This document shows positions 32,750-45,599 of a DNA stretch of 64,000 nt, in pieces. Below the pieces are notes generated by a model. The model did not search any database and was not told the DNA's origin. It saw only the letters and a program-made list of their open reading frames with translations. The first letter of the stretch is position 1; each line of letters opens with the position of its first letter. The stretch comes from Aristolochia californica (Eukaryota > Streptophyta > Magnoliopsida > Piperales > Aristolochiaceae). The position numbers and the translations under genes are program-made. Location: NCBI GenBank assembly GCA_029961685.1, contig JARWKL010000001.1:59507314-59571313 (forward strand). The letters are read 5' to 3'.

Positions 32750-35700
32750 ACCCTTTCCCCCTTTGTCCATATTATACTCGCATCTTATCTGAAATGAATT
32801 GTCCATCAGATGGGACCTAGTCTCCTTTGGCCCTTAAAAAAACAGAAAATAGAACTGTTGAAGATGAAGTCTACAGTGTCTGAACCTTGCCTGTGATTCA
32901 AATTGAGGAGATTTTGCTTTTTACTGTCACCAGATCCAGAGACCCAGTACCACTTTTTATAGCCACATTTAAACTTGCTATGATCAAATATGCTTTGTTG
33001 GGGAATTTTGATTCAATCATGCAGTAACAGAAATCAAAACTAGAATAGTTTTGAGCTCCAACCCAGTTCAAATGAAAGTGTTTCAAACTACAGAGAACCA
33101 AGGCTATGAAAAGTAGCAGAGACTGTAATAAGCTCAAAGTCAAAGGGTATTTGATGTGAACCAGAGAGAGTTGTCCTCTAGGAGAGCCCTTCATGTGCCC
33201 AGCCATGTGGGCATGTGCCAATAAATCCTTATCTAAGTCTCCCTCTCCTCCAATTCTTTCTCTTCCCCTTTCTTTATTCCTAATCTTAGGACTCTAATGC
33301 TCCAATCCCTATTTTCCTCCCTTTCTTATATCACAAACTTCTTTTTCCTCTCCACCAAAGAGCAGAGAATCTGCATTTCCCCAGGAGATATGTGGGCCTG
33401 CTTAGCATGTGCCTATGTCTCTCTTATGCAATCATGACCATTGGTCAGGCTCTTGTTTTCTTTCTCTGTCATGGCCCCATGGCTAGGCCTTACTTCTGTC
33501 ACTTGTACTGAATTTCACCAATTGTGGAGTAACCCATATAAGCCTAAGAAAAGCTGAGTCTCTCAAAGGACCACCCTAATGAATGAAACAGGAGAGGTCA
33601 TTCATGAAAGAGACAAAGAAAAGTAGGTTGATGATATGAGTCCATAATTCTCAACACAGAGGTCCATTGCTTAGAAAATGGAGTGTTGGCAACTGAGGAA
33701 CAAGAACTGAAGAGACCTTGACCCACCATATAATAATTTAATTTGAGAGCTGCTTTGACCTCCTCAAAGATTCCTCTACCCACATGAAGATTTGCATCAG
33801 TGGGGGGAGGTCCCTCTTCTCATGAAAGAATAAATATGGTTAGTCTAGTTTGATTCTTAAAGGATAACAACCTGGATTGATGTCTCACTCTACAGCCTCA
33901 AAAGCTGGCTTTGATGTTTATATCTTAAGAAATGGTTTAGCTGTTAGTTTTGCTGATTAAATGATTGGCTCAAATAATTGAGAAACTCAAGTCTGGAGTG
34001 GTTGGTGTAGTAATATGTTGCATGGGATCATGCAGGAGGAGAGGAAAATAATAGATTTTCTTGGAATCTATTGTGGATTTGGTTAATTATTCTAATGAGG
34101 AAAAGGGTTTCTCTTTTGATAGGAATTAATATAAAAACGGTAGTCCACATCTTGTAGATGGATTGATAGGCTCAGGCAACTATCTTTCAAAACAGTTTTG
34201 GGCCTTGGGTCCACCTATTCTTCATGTTACATTATTAATAGACCACCAATATATGCTTCAAACAATTCCAAAAAAATATATCTAACAATTAAACATGTCC
34301 AAAAATTATTATTTTTAATGATAGTTGTTTTTGGAACATAAAAAGTAAAGAGAAAAAAAAAAAGGAAAATAAGAGAAAGATAAAGTGAAGGAAAATAAGT
34401 TTCTTTTCTAATGTTTGGATGCCTGTAGAAAATGAGAAAGAAAATGGAAAAGAAATATAGTTTCTCTTGTTTGGATATACGCAGAAAATGAAAAAGAATA
34501 GAAAATTAGTAACATTTTAATTTTTTTCTCAATTTTTTATTTTTTTTCTCCCCAAATTCCATCATTTTGTAAGATAAAATTTATTAATTAAGAGAGAAAG
34601 TGATTTTCTCTTCTGTCAAATAATAGAAAATAATTTTCTCTCTCATATTCTTTTCTTTTCTTTTCTATAGGTTCCAAACAAGCTGAGGAACTTGGTTTAC
34701 CGATAGCAATATGGATTATTAGGCTTGATCGTATAAATTTATTCAAGTAGGCCTCGGACAATATTTGGCTCATCAATATATAGGTGAATCAACTAAGTTG
34801 ACTCGGTTAGTCGAGTAAGTTCCTCCAACTGACTCATAGATAGGGGAGGAGGGCAATTGCCCCTCCTACAATGGTAAAAAGCTTCAATTCATTCAAGCAA
34901 GTTGAGTTATTTTGTAGGATGGGTGTGAGAAGTTTGTGATTTGACCATGAAGTTGAGTTATTAGTGCGCATGGAGTTTTGATGGTGAAAGTGACAAAAAC
35001 TCATTAGTACTTAGGGTGGAAAGTGAATTACCTAGTAAATTCACTTTCATTATTTCTTCTGAAAAATGATCAAAAGTGAAATTTCTCCCTTCTCTTTGTG
35101 AATTCACTTTTCCTCTCGCAGCCCATGTCTTCCTACCTTCATTGGCCTTGTGCTTGTCTCTCTCATCCCTGCTCGCTCGCCTTGAAAGTAGAACATACTT
35201 TCCAAGTGCACTAACCCCTCCTAAATCTTTTCATACAAAATAATTAATGGCTAGGCAATTCATAGTGAACCAAGGTAGCTCAAGTTACATTGACTCTATC
35301 AAATTTGCTTTTGCTTTTGTTTTTTTGTGCATGAAGGTGATTCAAGTCGCAATTAGGTGACTTAGGGTTTGTCATCTCCAACCTTTGTATTAATAAGGAA
35401 CTAAGGTTTTCAATGGGAACCCCAAAATCTAGACCTGCCCTTGATTTGCAAAACTTCCGCTTTCATGCTTCTAATTGCACTTAGGTTGATTAGTTCTTGG
35501 AGAGACCTACTTTAACACTAACAAATCCTTAAACCGATTTCTTTGTAAACTTTGTTTCTTAGAGCAAAACTTCTATGGAGCTTTACTTTTATGCAAAAGA
35601 CACTAAAACCCTAAAACCCATTTATATTTAGACATAATAAACAAGCAATTAAAAATATACGTTTTCGAGCTCTAACCTTAATCAAGCCATGGTCGAATAT

Positions 35701-36900
35701 TAAGGATCTGGTAACCTTGGACCAATCCAATTCCAAGTTTGAAGCTATAAATTATCATTAATTTCCGACTACAAGTGTTAGGGTCTACTACTAAATGAGG
35801 TAAGAGACCTTACAAAACTTGTTGTTTACCCATTCATGGTAGAAAGTCACATAAAAAAATAATTCCATTCACATGACTAGTTGGTATTTAAAACATATAA
35901 TTGGTTTCAAAACCTATGTAAATATAGAAGTAAATATTTTCTCTCATGTTTGTGGGTGTAAGAAGACATCAATGTCTATGAACAGTGCATAGTAGGGGTG
36001 GCACCAAGCTAAACCGGTTTGTAAACCGTTCGGGATGTGTCATGTCCTGTACAAGAGGGTTTGAGTTGTTCAATTGTTGAAAGACATACAAAAAATAGTA
36101 ATAGGCAATTGAATTGAGCCTAATTGAAGTAGTTCAATCAAAAGGCGCCATTCTTTTATTCAATGATGACTCTGATTTTTAACCATATTAGTTTGCATAG
36201 AGTAATCGTGAGATTAAATATATCTAATTAATTTTAACTATATATGGTTATATATTTACAAGTAAGTAATCTAATTATCTAAGTGGGGAAATTTTATAAA
36301 TACGGCATCCAGGGTCACTTTTCCAACTGAGAAAATGATTTCACTGGTGGAAAATAAAATCTTCTTGCCTTCGGTTTGATGGTGTAGCGACGGAGCCACG
36401 GAAAGTCTCCGCCTCAGTCACAGGGACGACTCAAAGGTCCATTTTTTTCTCAAACTCCCATGCTTCTTATGCTTGCCTTGGCTGCAAAACGACCCAGACA
36501 GGAGATAAGAAGAGCTGAATATCCGACAGTAAAGGAAAAGGAAAAGACTCTAGGCACTGTTTTTCTCCCTTTTTCATGACCAACGATCCCAATTTTCACT
36601 TGGGGAAGGATTTCCAGATTTCCGGTTTTCTGGCAAAAACCCGTTTCTGTTCCTGTACACTCCACACTGCATCTACAGGCTACAGCCTCTTCCTAATGTC
36701 TCAAACCTGCAATCGCCAAAACCGGCACATGGGTCTTGTTCTCCATCTTCTTTTCTATGAAACCCGTCTTCTCATTTCGTCGGTTACCCACCTTTCTTCT
36801 CTTTAGATGTCTTGCTTTTGGGACAACTCTTAGCTCTCTTTCTCACCGGATACTCGGTTAAGCTCAAATCGAAGATATGGGTTTTCCCCTCTATCTCAAA
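32750..36900. other. Gene-free region upstream of GT-1
   Basis: No coding region recognised in 4 kb. 34330-34680 is A/T-rich with two related 'tttggatg/ata...gcagaaaatgaaaaag' stretches (near 34413 and 34473). 35994 begins TAGGGGTGGCACCAAGC, like a hAT terminal repeat, but no partner end was found. Short open frames here share no family features. Confidence 0.4.
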
Positions 36901-37063
36901 TTCCGAGACAGTGCTTCTTATCTAACTGGATATGCTGTCTATGTCAAAACCCAGGGTGCAGGTTTTCCTCTCTAGCTTCCCTTTTTTCTGTAATTTCCTA
37001 ATTCTTTTAATTATTTCACACAGTTCGCCAGCTCCCCGCCAATTTTGCGGGAGGACATTGGTC

Positions 37064-40000
37064 ATGTACTTATCCGAGAAGCCTCGACCAATTGATTTCT
37101 ATAAGGAAGAAGGCAGAGATATGATGATTGAAGTGGTTGGGAACGGGGGATTGCAACAGCAACAGCCGCAGCAGCAACAGATGATTTTAGCGGAAAGCAG
37201 TGGCGAAGACCATGAAGTGAAAGCCCCCAAGAAACGAGCTGAAACATGGGTGCAAGAGGAGACGAGAAGCTTAATAGCTTTTAGACGGGAAATGGATGGA
37301 CTTTTTAATACTTCGAAGTCAAATAAGCACTTGTGGGAGCAGATTTCGGCGAAAATGAGAGAAAAAGGATTTGACCGCTCCCCAACCATGTGTACGGATA
37401 AGTGGAGGAATCTTTTGAAGGAATACAAGAAAGCAAGACATCAAGATAGAGGGAGTGGATCGGCTAAGATGTCTTACTATAAGGAGCTTGAGGAACTGCT
37501 GAGGGAAAGAAACAAGAATGCTCCTTACAAGAGCCCCACCTCTTCTAAGGTTGATTCGTTCATGCAATTTTCAGACAAAGGTGTGAATTCTCTGTGTTTA
37601 GCCTCTTTGTCTTTATATCTTCTATGGGTAATTAGGTACTGTTCTTCTGTTTGGAGGAACTTTATTTCTTTATCAGTTGAATTTGGATTTCTTCTTAGTT
37701 GTGCTTTTTCATTTTCCATAAGTGGTCCATATCTAACATACAACTAGAATCTGATTGTAACTGTTCAGGACTGCTCACAGTTACCTCTACCTTCATACTT
37801 GAATATAAGCAAAGGAAATGAAATATTTCTTGTATTTGATTTGTTGACCACCTTTCTGTACCATCCAGACTAGAATATAGACACTGTTATAAGTGTAATT
37901 GGTAACAATCAGCAAATGTCTTTACAATTCTTAATTTGACCACTTAATTAATTTTTTAATACATGTGGAAACTGACAGTACAATAATTTTTAACCTTATG
38001 ATTAACTTTATCTGCAGCTCTTTTATCTTTGGAATCTCTCACTGTCCAGTTTGCTATTTTTACATTTTAAATTGTTTGATCAAGATAATCTTTATTCTCT
38101 TGGTCTTTCCTTTCTTGGTTTTTGATAGAATTGAGCACTAGTTTTTTTTTGTTTTTTTGTTTTTATGGAATTCCAACAATGTCTAAAACAAATCTATAGA
38201 AAGCAGTCTAATGAACTAGATATAGAAAATATTAAGTTTTATATTATATGTTCTGTACACAGTGTTTTTTATGAGAACGCCCTAATTGGTTGCTCACTTA
38301 CATAGAAGCTGCAACTCATACTGTCCTTACAACTGTGAATTAAACGAGAAGTTTTTTTTGGGGAAGGTGAAATACCTTTTAAGTTGGAGAAAAGAGAAAA
38401 GAAAAAAGAAATAGAGAAAGTACAACAGGGCCAACTATTGGTTTAAGCTAAGCTCTATTGGAAGAACTTTCCCCTTTGCATAAATCCACCAAGTTAGTAT
38501 GGTTGGTTGGTTTATGGAGCCCAGCCAGCTCTGAAAGCTATGTTCCAAGTTTCTTCTATGTTTCCTATAGACTAGTATCCGTTACATGACTAGTGCTTAC
38601 AGCTCTCGGAGAGGCCTAGGTGTTGGTGTCACCATTTGAAAGTGACCAAAAGAGTGAAGACCAAAAACATAATCAATCATACCTCAGCAGGTTCTTATAT
38701 GAAGTAGATTTGAAAGATTCTACATGGCACATAATTTGGTATCTCTTTTTCTAACTATCAGGGACGATCTGTATGAACTCTGTGCATCCATTCATCATCA
38801 CCTAAGCCTTTCACCTATTTTGGGGATCGGCTTACTCTTCTTCTATTTGTATCTTGCCTAAATAAGGTCCATTATCTGTTCAACAATTTTCAAATCTGTT
38901 TCCACACCCATGCCAATTTGGCCTACATCTATTTCTTCAGAGCTCAGCAATCTACATCAGGATAAGGTACAATGAATAGATAACAGAATTGTGCATCAGC
39001 ATGAATTTAGTTTTTGTCACTTTCTCAAAAGTGATCATGAGTTGTGCACAGGTATGCCTACAGATACTGGTTAACTGTATGATCGAGTGTTTGATTTTCG
39101 CTGTATGTATACAGTTTGAATTCAGAAATGAAATCTCATGTTTCTCCTTTGATGCAAAAATGTGGCATAATTTTAAATTTTGTACATTTTCCGTTTATTT
39201 GTTCTCATGTATGTCAAATTTTCTTGGCTTCACAGGTCTTGAGGATGCTGGTATTCCATTTGGATCTGTTGAAGGTATTTGACTCAAGTCTTCATGATTT
39301 AGAATGGCTTCTCATGTACCAATGTCTTGTTTCTTTTTAGCATCTTCCATGGTTCTGGACCTGCTGAGTTGACTCACAAACTGGCCAAATCGACTTGATT
39401 TTTGAAGAGGTTGGCTTGGTTTGGAGGTGGCAATCCAGTCTTGAGCATGACTCAAATGAGACTAGGTCTGAAACAGCTAGACTTGGTCAGACCTGGGTTA
39501 AAGACTGTATGAGTCAGACTCAAGGTTTACTTGGTTCTTTCTGGCTTGATTTGGGTCCCGAATCTGCCTTTGAGTTTTGGGCAAACAAAACCTGATAGAC
39601 CAAGCTGGACCTGATTTTCAGGATATCATCCGAGTCCCAGTATTAACTAGCAATAGAATATAATTGAGGTTCTTACCTGAGCTTAAATGCCCAAATATCC
39701 TTCTGTGCATGGAATTAACTCGCATTTATTTCACTGATGTTGAGGGGAAAACAAAAGCACAAATTGAAACCTCCTTTTCTTTAGTTTCTTTAGGATTCTT
39801 GTCAAAAGTTTTTGTTGGATTAATGCACAAAATGGATCATTTGAAACCTAAACTAACACTGCAAATTGTACTGTCTTGGTTTATCACCATCATCTCTATC
39901 ATCATAAGATACTTTTCCTAACTATGTTAGGGGTGGCTTCATGTTCTTTTGCTCCATTAAGATCTATCATATGCTTTAAAAAATGGTATATATTCTAAGG

Positions 40001-43000
40001 TTTTGTACTAACTGTCAACCTGAACCATCCCTCATTTACCTGGGTCTAGGACCATGCAACTAAATATTAACTGGCAGTGGTGGATTGGGCCTTTGGCAAT
40101 GGCCACATGGGGGGTTTCCAGTGTGAGGTCTTAGGTTCAAGTCTCACTGGGGTGTAGTATGGTGTGCGTGCGTAATCAACATTCAAAAAATTTTTTAAAA
40201 AAAAAAGCCAATCGGCAAAGTTGATAACAGTGTCTTGGTTTTGTGTCAATCATTATTGAGATTTGATCAGAAATCAACATGGAAATCACCTCTCTTTCTG
40301 GTTACATACTCTATTTACTATATCTAGAATAGTCATAAGTGAGAAGACATCGAATTGTATGAGTACATTCCTTGAATTTATATTTGAAGGATATCAAGGT
40401 GGCACTTTCTCTCCCTCTGAGTAATGCAGTATGCATTTAATATTTTTGTAAATGAACTTCTTAACTGTTGACATATTTTATATTTTTTTGAAAGGTGATT
40501 TTTATTTAACATGGAGGGGCCTTTGATACAACTAGAGATTAGAAGGAGATGCCCTTGCATAGCAAGAGAATCAGCAAGCTGATTGCCTGATGTTAGGAAA
40601 TGATTCCAAATACGATGAAAAAATGAAAATTTCTCCTTATTGGAGGGTATGATCTGTCCAGATACATTCTGATCATAGTGTATCTGTTGCATTTATTATG
40701 GTTTTTATGATTTTTATGATATAAATCAGAATAAAAGCCATTTGTGTTTACATGACTCCAATGGACTGAGCATATCCTCCAACAAAGAGAACAACAAGAG
40801 TAAAGGCCGAACATGCACTGCCAATTGCTTCTCTTTCTAAAGATTCTGTGAGTGCTATAAGAGAAACACTAAAATCATTGGCTTGATCTAATGTTCCCAA
40901 AAATAATTGGTCTGACAGAAAAAAAGAAAGAAAGAACTGAATGATCTATTGCTATGCTACCTTGTGATAATCTATGACTGTGTTTTAGTGGAAGATATTA
41001 AAAAAAAAAAAAAAGTGATAGTCAGCAATGTGCTCAGCACATGGGGCCCTGCAATGTACTTTTGTTAAGTCTGTAAACAGTGGTATATCTGAGTGTTATA
41101 TAAGGATTGTAGGTTATGGTTGCTGTTTTTACTATGTCATGATTTGTTTATGATTGAGTTTGTAGAATTCCCCTGCATTCTGTTTAGCTCATTATAAAGT
41201 GGTTTGTTACATTCAGTTTGACTTGTAGAAGCTATAACTATTGAAAGCTGTCTTGTACTTTTGCATGCTAAAAGACACTTTTGTTTCAATTTTTTTGCAT
41301 TCCACGGCAAGTAGTCATGAAAGTGAAAAAAGTAAAAACAAGTGTTTTGCTCTTTGATATAGAATGTAAATTTTGGCAAAAAAAAAAAAAAAAAAACAGA
41401 ACAATGTAGGTTTCAAATGTCAAATTTGAAGCTGCTTTTAGAAATCATGAAACCCATTGCTGTGCGAAATGTGAAATGTTACAATCTCTACAGTTTATCT
41501 AAAATCATTGAAAAACTAATTTTAATTAGTCCTTTTTATACTCATATCTGCTACTTCTTTTCTAATCCATATTTTTCCCATGAAATCTCATAGATCCAGA
41601 TGCAGCCATATTTGGGATACTTTCCTAATTTAGTTTCTTTCTATTCGTAATAGTTTTCTAGATTCATAATGGTGTCTTTTGTTATTTTAGTATCTTTCTT
41701 AGGAATTTTCCTCTTTAACCGGAGCGTCTTTTCTTTTCATATAAGGTTTTTTCTATTTCATAATGGTTTCTTTGAGGATTTCCTATTTTCTAACCGTCTT
41801 TTGTTATTAGATGTTTATTTGTCTTGTTCTGATCCTTTTTTCCATTTGGAGATTCTTATAGGACCAGTAGTTTCTAAAAGAGTTTTACTTGTCCAATTAG
41901 ATAAGTAAAGTTGTTAGGGAAGTCAAAACTTTATATTGGTAAGTTTCAATGTAAAATTTCTCTAGGAGGCTTTAAGAAGCCTCTCCAACTCTTGGACAGA
42001 AAATCTTTTTTGTCTTACTATCAATAATGTTCTTATTGAGTTTTGTTTTCTTTATTGCAACTTATGTTGCATGTGATTTTGCAAATCCTATCTTGGATTA
42101 ATCACTAATCTAGTGCAAACTGATTATAAGTTGTTTTCAATAATTCTAAGTGAAAATTAGAGCCATTGTTTTTATTCTTTATAATGACTGCAAACATCCT
42201 ATGCTATTCATTTCAGTTTCCTTGAAATGCTGCTTGATATAGGCTTTCTCCATCGTGAGCTACTTTTTTCACTTTGCTGTAGGCATCTCTTGAGGCTGTT
42301 GTGTTTGTTTTTGCAGCTGGCAGTAGGTCAGCTTTGAATCTGGAAAGGCGTTTGGATCATGATGGGCATCCACTTGCCATCACAGCGGCAGATGCAGTTG
42401 GGGCCAATGGAGTTCCTCCATGGAACTGGAGAGATACTCCTGGCAATGGTAATCTTTAAATGAATGAATCATTTCATGTGGAGCATATTGGGGGATAGCT
42501 GTACCTGAGTTAGAAATTAGCAATTGTCTTTTGAGAAACACAGGCATAGCCTCTACTTTTCCTACCAATAACCAGACCTGTCTTGAAGTTTGCTTTATTG
42601 TCTAACCAATTGGCACTCCTTAGAGGTCCCAACCAAGGAGCACAGTGATCGCAAAAGTGCAGATTCTTGTTTCTATGACAACAAAAACTGCCGGAGCCCC
42701 TGTTCCACTTTGTGTTTCTATTGTGATTATTACTGGAATTGTTTAAAATCCTTCATTGTACTCGTATTGTGTTGGTATTCAATTTTCGATTTTGTCTATC
42801 GGTTGGTTTAGTTGCTTGGGCTTTCTTCTTTGCCTGGAGTTTTATTGCCTGCCTATCTGAAATTGTCCCCTCTTCCATTATCTTACAAGTTGCATAATTT
42901 GTTTTAGCTGGGGAGAGCCAGTCTACATGTGGTGGGCGGGTTATAATGGTGAAGTGGGGTGAATACACCAGAAGGATTGGTATAGATGGCACTGCAGAGG

Positions 43001-43431
43001 CAATCAAGGAGGCCATTAAGTCAGCTTTTGGGTTAAGAACAAAACGTGCCTTTTGGTTGGAAGATGAAGATGAAGTGGTTCGCAGCCTCGACCGAGACAT
43101 GCCCTTAGGCACTTATACTCTCCATCTTGATGAGGGTAAGTAGATTTTCAGACTCTCGATGTTTGATATGGATTTATTTATAAATTCAATGTAAGTGTAC
43201 CGGTTGCTGTTCCCAGGATTGACTATTAAAGTTTGTCTCTATGATGAAAATGACCGAATTCCAGTTCGGTCTGAAGAAAAGACACTTTACACTGAGGAGG
43301 ATTTCCGTGATTTCCTTACACGCCGCGGTTGGACGTGCTTAAGAGAGCTAAGTGGATTCAGATGTGTTGATACTTTAGATGATCTTCGTCAAGGTGCAAT
43401 GTATCACGGTGTAAGATTACTTGGAGAGTAG
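37064..43431 (+). CDS. Trihelix transcription factor GT-1
   Basis: A nuclear DNA-binding protein that recognises GT elements (GGTTAA-type) in light-regulated promoters. Five exons (37064-37580, 39236-39274, 42317-42448, 42908-43135, 43217-43431) give 376 aa, near Arabidopsis GT-1 (406 aa). The start [14 protein letters not shown] matches the family; an in-frame ATG at 36932 would add a non-conserved hydrophobic leader and was not used. A short Gln tract (31-39) and [14 protein letters not shown] precede the trihelix domain (about 58-150) with W62, W91 and W114, and [14 protein letters not shown]. The conserved C-terminal half has RPALNLER-like, [28 protein letters not shown] and FYTEEDFR-like segments, involved in oligomerisation and activation in the family. 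Introns 1 and 2 are long (1655 and 3042 bp); intron 2 holds a SINE. Confidence 0.93.
39275..42316 (+). other. GT-1 intron 2
   Basis: A 3042-bp intron. It contains the SINE at 40071-40206, poly-A runs near 40990 and 41381, and a stretch at 39360-39620 with several diverged 'gacttggtcagac'-like motifs that resembles old transposon sequence. No internal gene seen. Confidence 0.6.
40071..40206 (+). mobile_element. tRNA-derived SINE
   Basis: This is a roughly 135-bp element with an A-box-like start (tggcagtggtgg, 40072-40083), a B box (ggttcaagtctc, 40134-40145), then 'ggggtgtagta...gtaatcaacattc' and an A/T-rich tail. The layout is that of a plant RNA polymerase III SINE. A diverged second copy lies at 21073-21180 on the other strand. 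No clear target-site duplication was found. Confidence 0.75.
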
Positions 43432-43439
43432 AATATACA

Positions 43440-44390
43440 TGTTATATATAAATTATGCTCTTGTCTACAAGCATTATGTTGTGTGAATCTGAAACAGCTC
43501 TCCCATATGAGAGATGTTCTGCTTTGAGCTTCTGGTGGAATTTTTTCAAATGTGACATGTAGCAAAAATTTACCAATTGTGTATAGATCCTACAAATATG
43601 TGATGAAGTCTTTTTTTACTTCATATGTGTCTGTGATAGGTCTCTTTTCTTCTTGGAACTACTGTTCTACTTGGTTTTTGGTTTTCTGCCAAAATACCCA
43701 AACCGTGTGTGTGGGTTGCCAAGTTTTGGGCTAAAAATCGGCTGATGAGTAATGACATCACAACTTTACTTGTAATTTTCCGAAATCTTGAATTTTACCA
43801 ATGATTTTTTCATTGAAATATCTTGATGTACTTCTCAATCAAAAGATAGCCAGTTTGTTATGAGGCGCGCGGAAGTACCCGCTCCACCAATCCATCCCTT
43901 TGACCTCGCTCCGGCGGGGAGGAAGGATGACCCCCCTAGCAACATATCTCTAGAATACAGGAGAGTGCAGAGAATGCACCGCTTCCCCTCTTCTGCTGCA
44001 CCTCTCGGTGGTAAGGATGGAGATGTCTCCTCTTGCTTCCCTCTCACAGGGAGGTGAAGCGAGGGAAGCAAGGGAGTGGAGTGGAGCAGAGGGTTTAAGG
44101 ATGCAAATTGTGACGTGCAAGTTGTGTATCAAGATGAACTATTTGTCACACTCTGCTCTTCGAAAGATTTCCGTAGTCCTTCGACTTTAAGCAAAGTGGA
44201 ACTGAGACGAATCAAATTTCCTCATAATGCAAAAAACCACTTGTTTCTTACTCAATTAAATTGCGCCCAAAACCATTCCCTACAAATATCATTAAGTTCA
44301 AATCACTCGATCCACCTGGGAGGAAGACGGAAGTCTCCGGAACCTTTACCATACATTGTACACAACAATGTGAATAAAGAATTCACAGAT
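43440..44390. other. Tail-to-tail intergenic, GT-1 and MAD2
   Basis: Shared downstream flank of two convergent genes. 43860-44100 is GC-rich with short complementary stretches ('ttgcttccctctcacagggaggtgaagc') and no supported gene; open frames there overlap on both strands. Confidence 0.45.
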
Positions 44391-44397
44391 GAAACTT

Positions 44398-45538
44398 CTA
44401 CTCCTCGTCCCATTCATCGTTTCTATAAGATACTAACGTGTCCACCTTATGAATCTGAACAAAACCGAAGATAAACATCATAAGTAACTGGAAAAGTCTT
44501 CTTCTGTGATGAAAATAAATCTTGATCCCGCTCACCTTAGTATCAAATGAATGAAGTTTCACCATTTGTGGGTTATTTATCAGTTTCGCATCGCTTTCAA
44601 TCCAAGTGAAAGGAACCGCAACATCCGTATCCGTGTAAGCTAACACATCGAAGACACCTGATGCGAAAACGTTCGTTCAGATGGCGAAATCGATTAAAAA
44701 ATTGATATACTTGCCGCATGGGAGGAGGCTTACAGGGTTCATCAAGGCAAGGCAAATAGGTAATGCAAGAGGCAATCTGCCGCATAATTGCTTGAATCTC
44801 TCTCATTATCTCTTTGTCACTCTTCTCCCTCGATACCCTGAAAACCAGGAGTAAAATGCAACAATGAAGATCATAATAGCCATAATTGGCACATCTTCAA
44901 TGGATGTCGTTTGGATCAAAAGATTACCCTTTTTCCACGACTTCCTTATCAGTTTCAATATTGAAATTCCATCTCTCTAACACTTCCGAAGTGGTTCTGC
45001 TCATTACCACGAGAACAGCCCTCTGAAGTTTACCGGATTCCAACCATTCTTTCGCAAAACCAAAATCATAGGCACTTCAGCGACAACGGAGAAAAATAAG
45101 AAATGGGTATGAATGATGAAGAGATTATTAGCTCACCTGATAACTGCGAAGTCAGATTGGTAATGAAGTTCTTGACGCCTTCATCCTGTGTTAATAACAT
45201 CGGCAGGCCATACTTCTTAACTTTGGCAAAGCTTTCTTCCGGATAAACACCCCGATTATAAAGAATACTGGAAGAAAATTGAAATTCCAAGTATAGTATG
45301 AGAATTAAATGCACAAAAAGATCCACCACAATGTTTTTTTTTCAAAATTCCCACCTGTTTGCAGCGTAACCTGTAAAATCAACAGAAGATATGAAAACCC
45401 AAATGAGTGTTTACGAACTTCAAAATACGACAGAAAGATCAAATAGGGGGAGGTGGGTATCGTACCAAAGAACTCGCTGACGATGGCGGCGGATCCTCGT
45501 AGAGTGATGATGTCTTTCGCAATGGTTTTTGCAGCCAT
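44398..45538 (-). CDS. Mitotic spindle checkpoint protein MAD2
   Basis: MAD2 binds CDC20 at unattached kinetochores and holds back the anaphase-promoting complex. Seven exons, in transcript order 45538-45466, 45370-45355, 45267-45137, 45048-44928, 44837-44734, 44657-44536, 44454-44398, give 207 aa (Arabidopsis 209). The whole protein is a HORMA domain: AAKTIAKDIITLRGSAAIV, YAANSILYNRGVYP, KYGLPML, LERWNF, EKSDKEIMREIQAIMRQI, TYLPCL, AYTDTDVAVPFTW and the closing SYRNDEWDEE 'safety-belt' tail. Exon 2 is only 16 nt. The acceptor of exon 4 (GCGAAAG) has a weak polypyrimidine tract. The frame is intact and likely functional. Confidence 0.95.
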
Positions 45539-45599
45539 CTCCTTTATCGTTTCAAAAAAGAGAGTTTTTCAGAGATTTTCTTTTTATGCTTCTGGTTTA

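Noticed and set aside
32898..33221. 107-aa - strand open frame (begins MAHAHMAGHMKGS)
   Set aside because: Composition is unlike a protein-coding gene and no homologous family is known to me; 'atgtgcccagccatgtgggcatgtg' nearby is a short palindrome, not a convincing microRNA hairpin.
35994..36040. Possible hAT element starting TAGGGGTGGCACC
   Set aside because: No matching inverted end was found within several hundred bases.
36932..37063. N-terminal extension of GT-1 from an upstream in-frame ATG
   Set aside because: It adds a hydrophobic, non-conserved leader; the family start is MxxSxKxRPxDFYK, which matches the ATG at 37064. The region is more likely a 5' UTR, perhaps with an intron ending at CACACAG.
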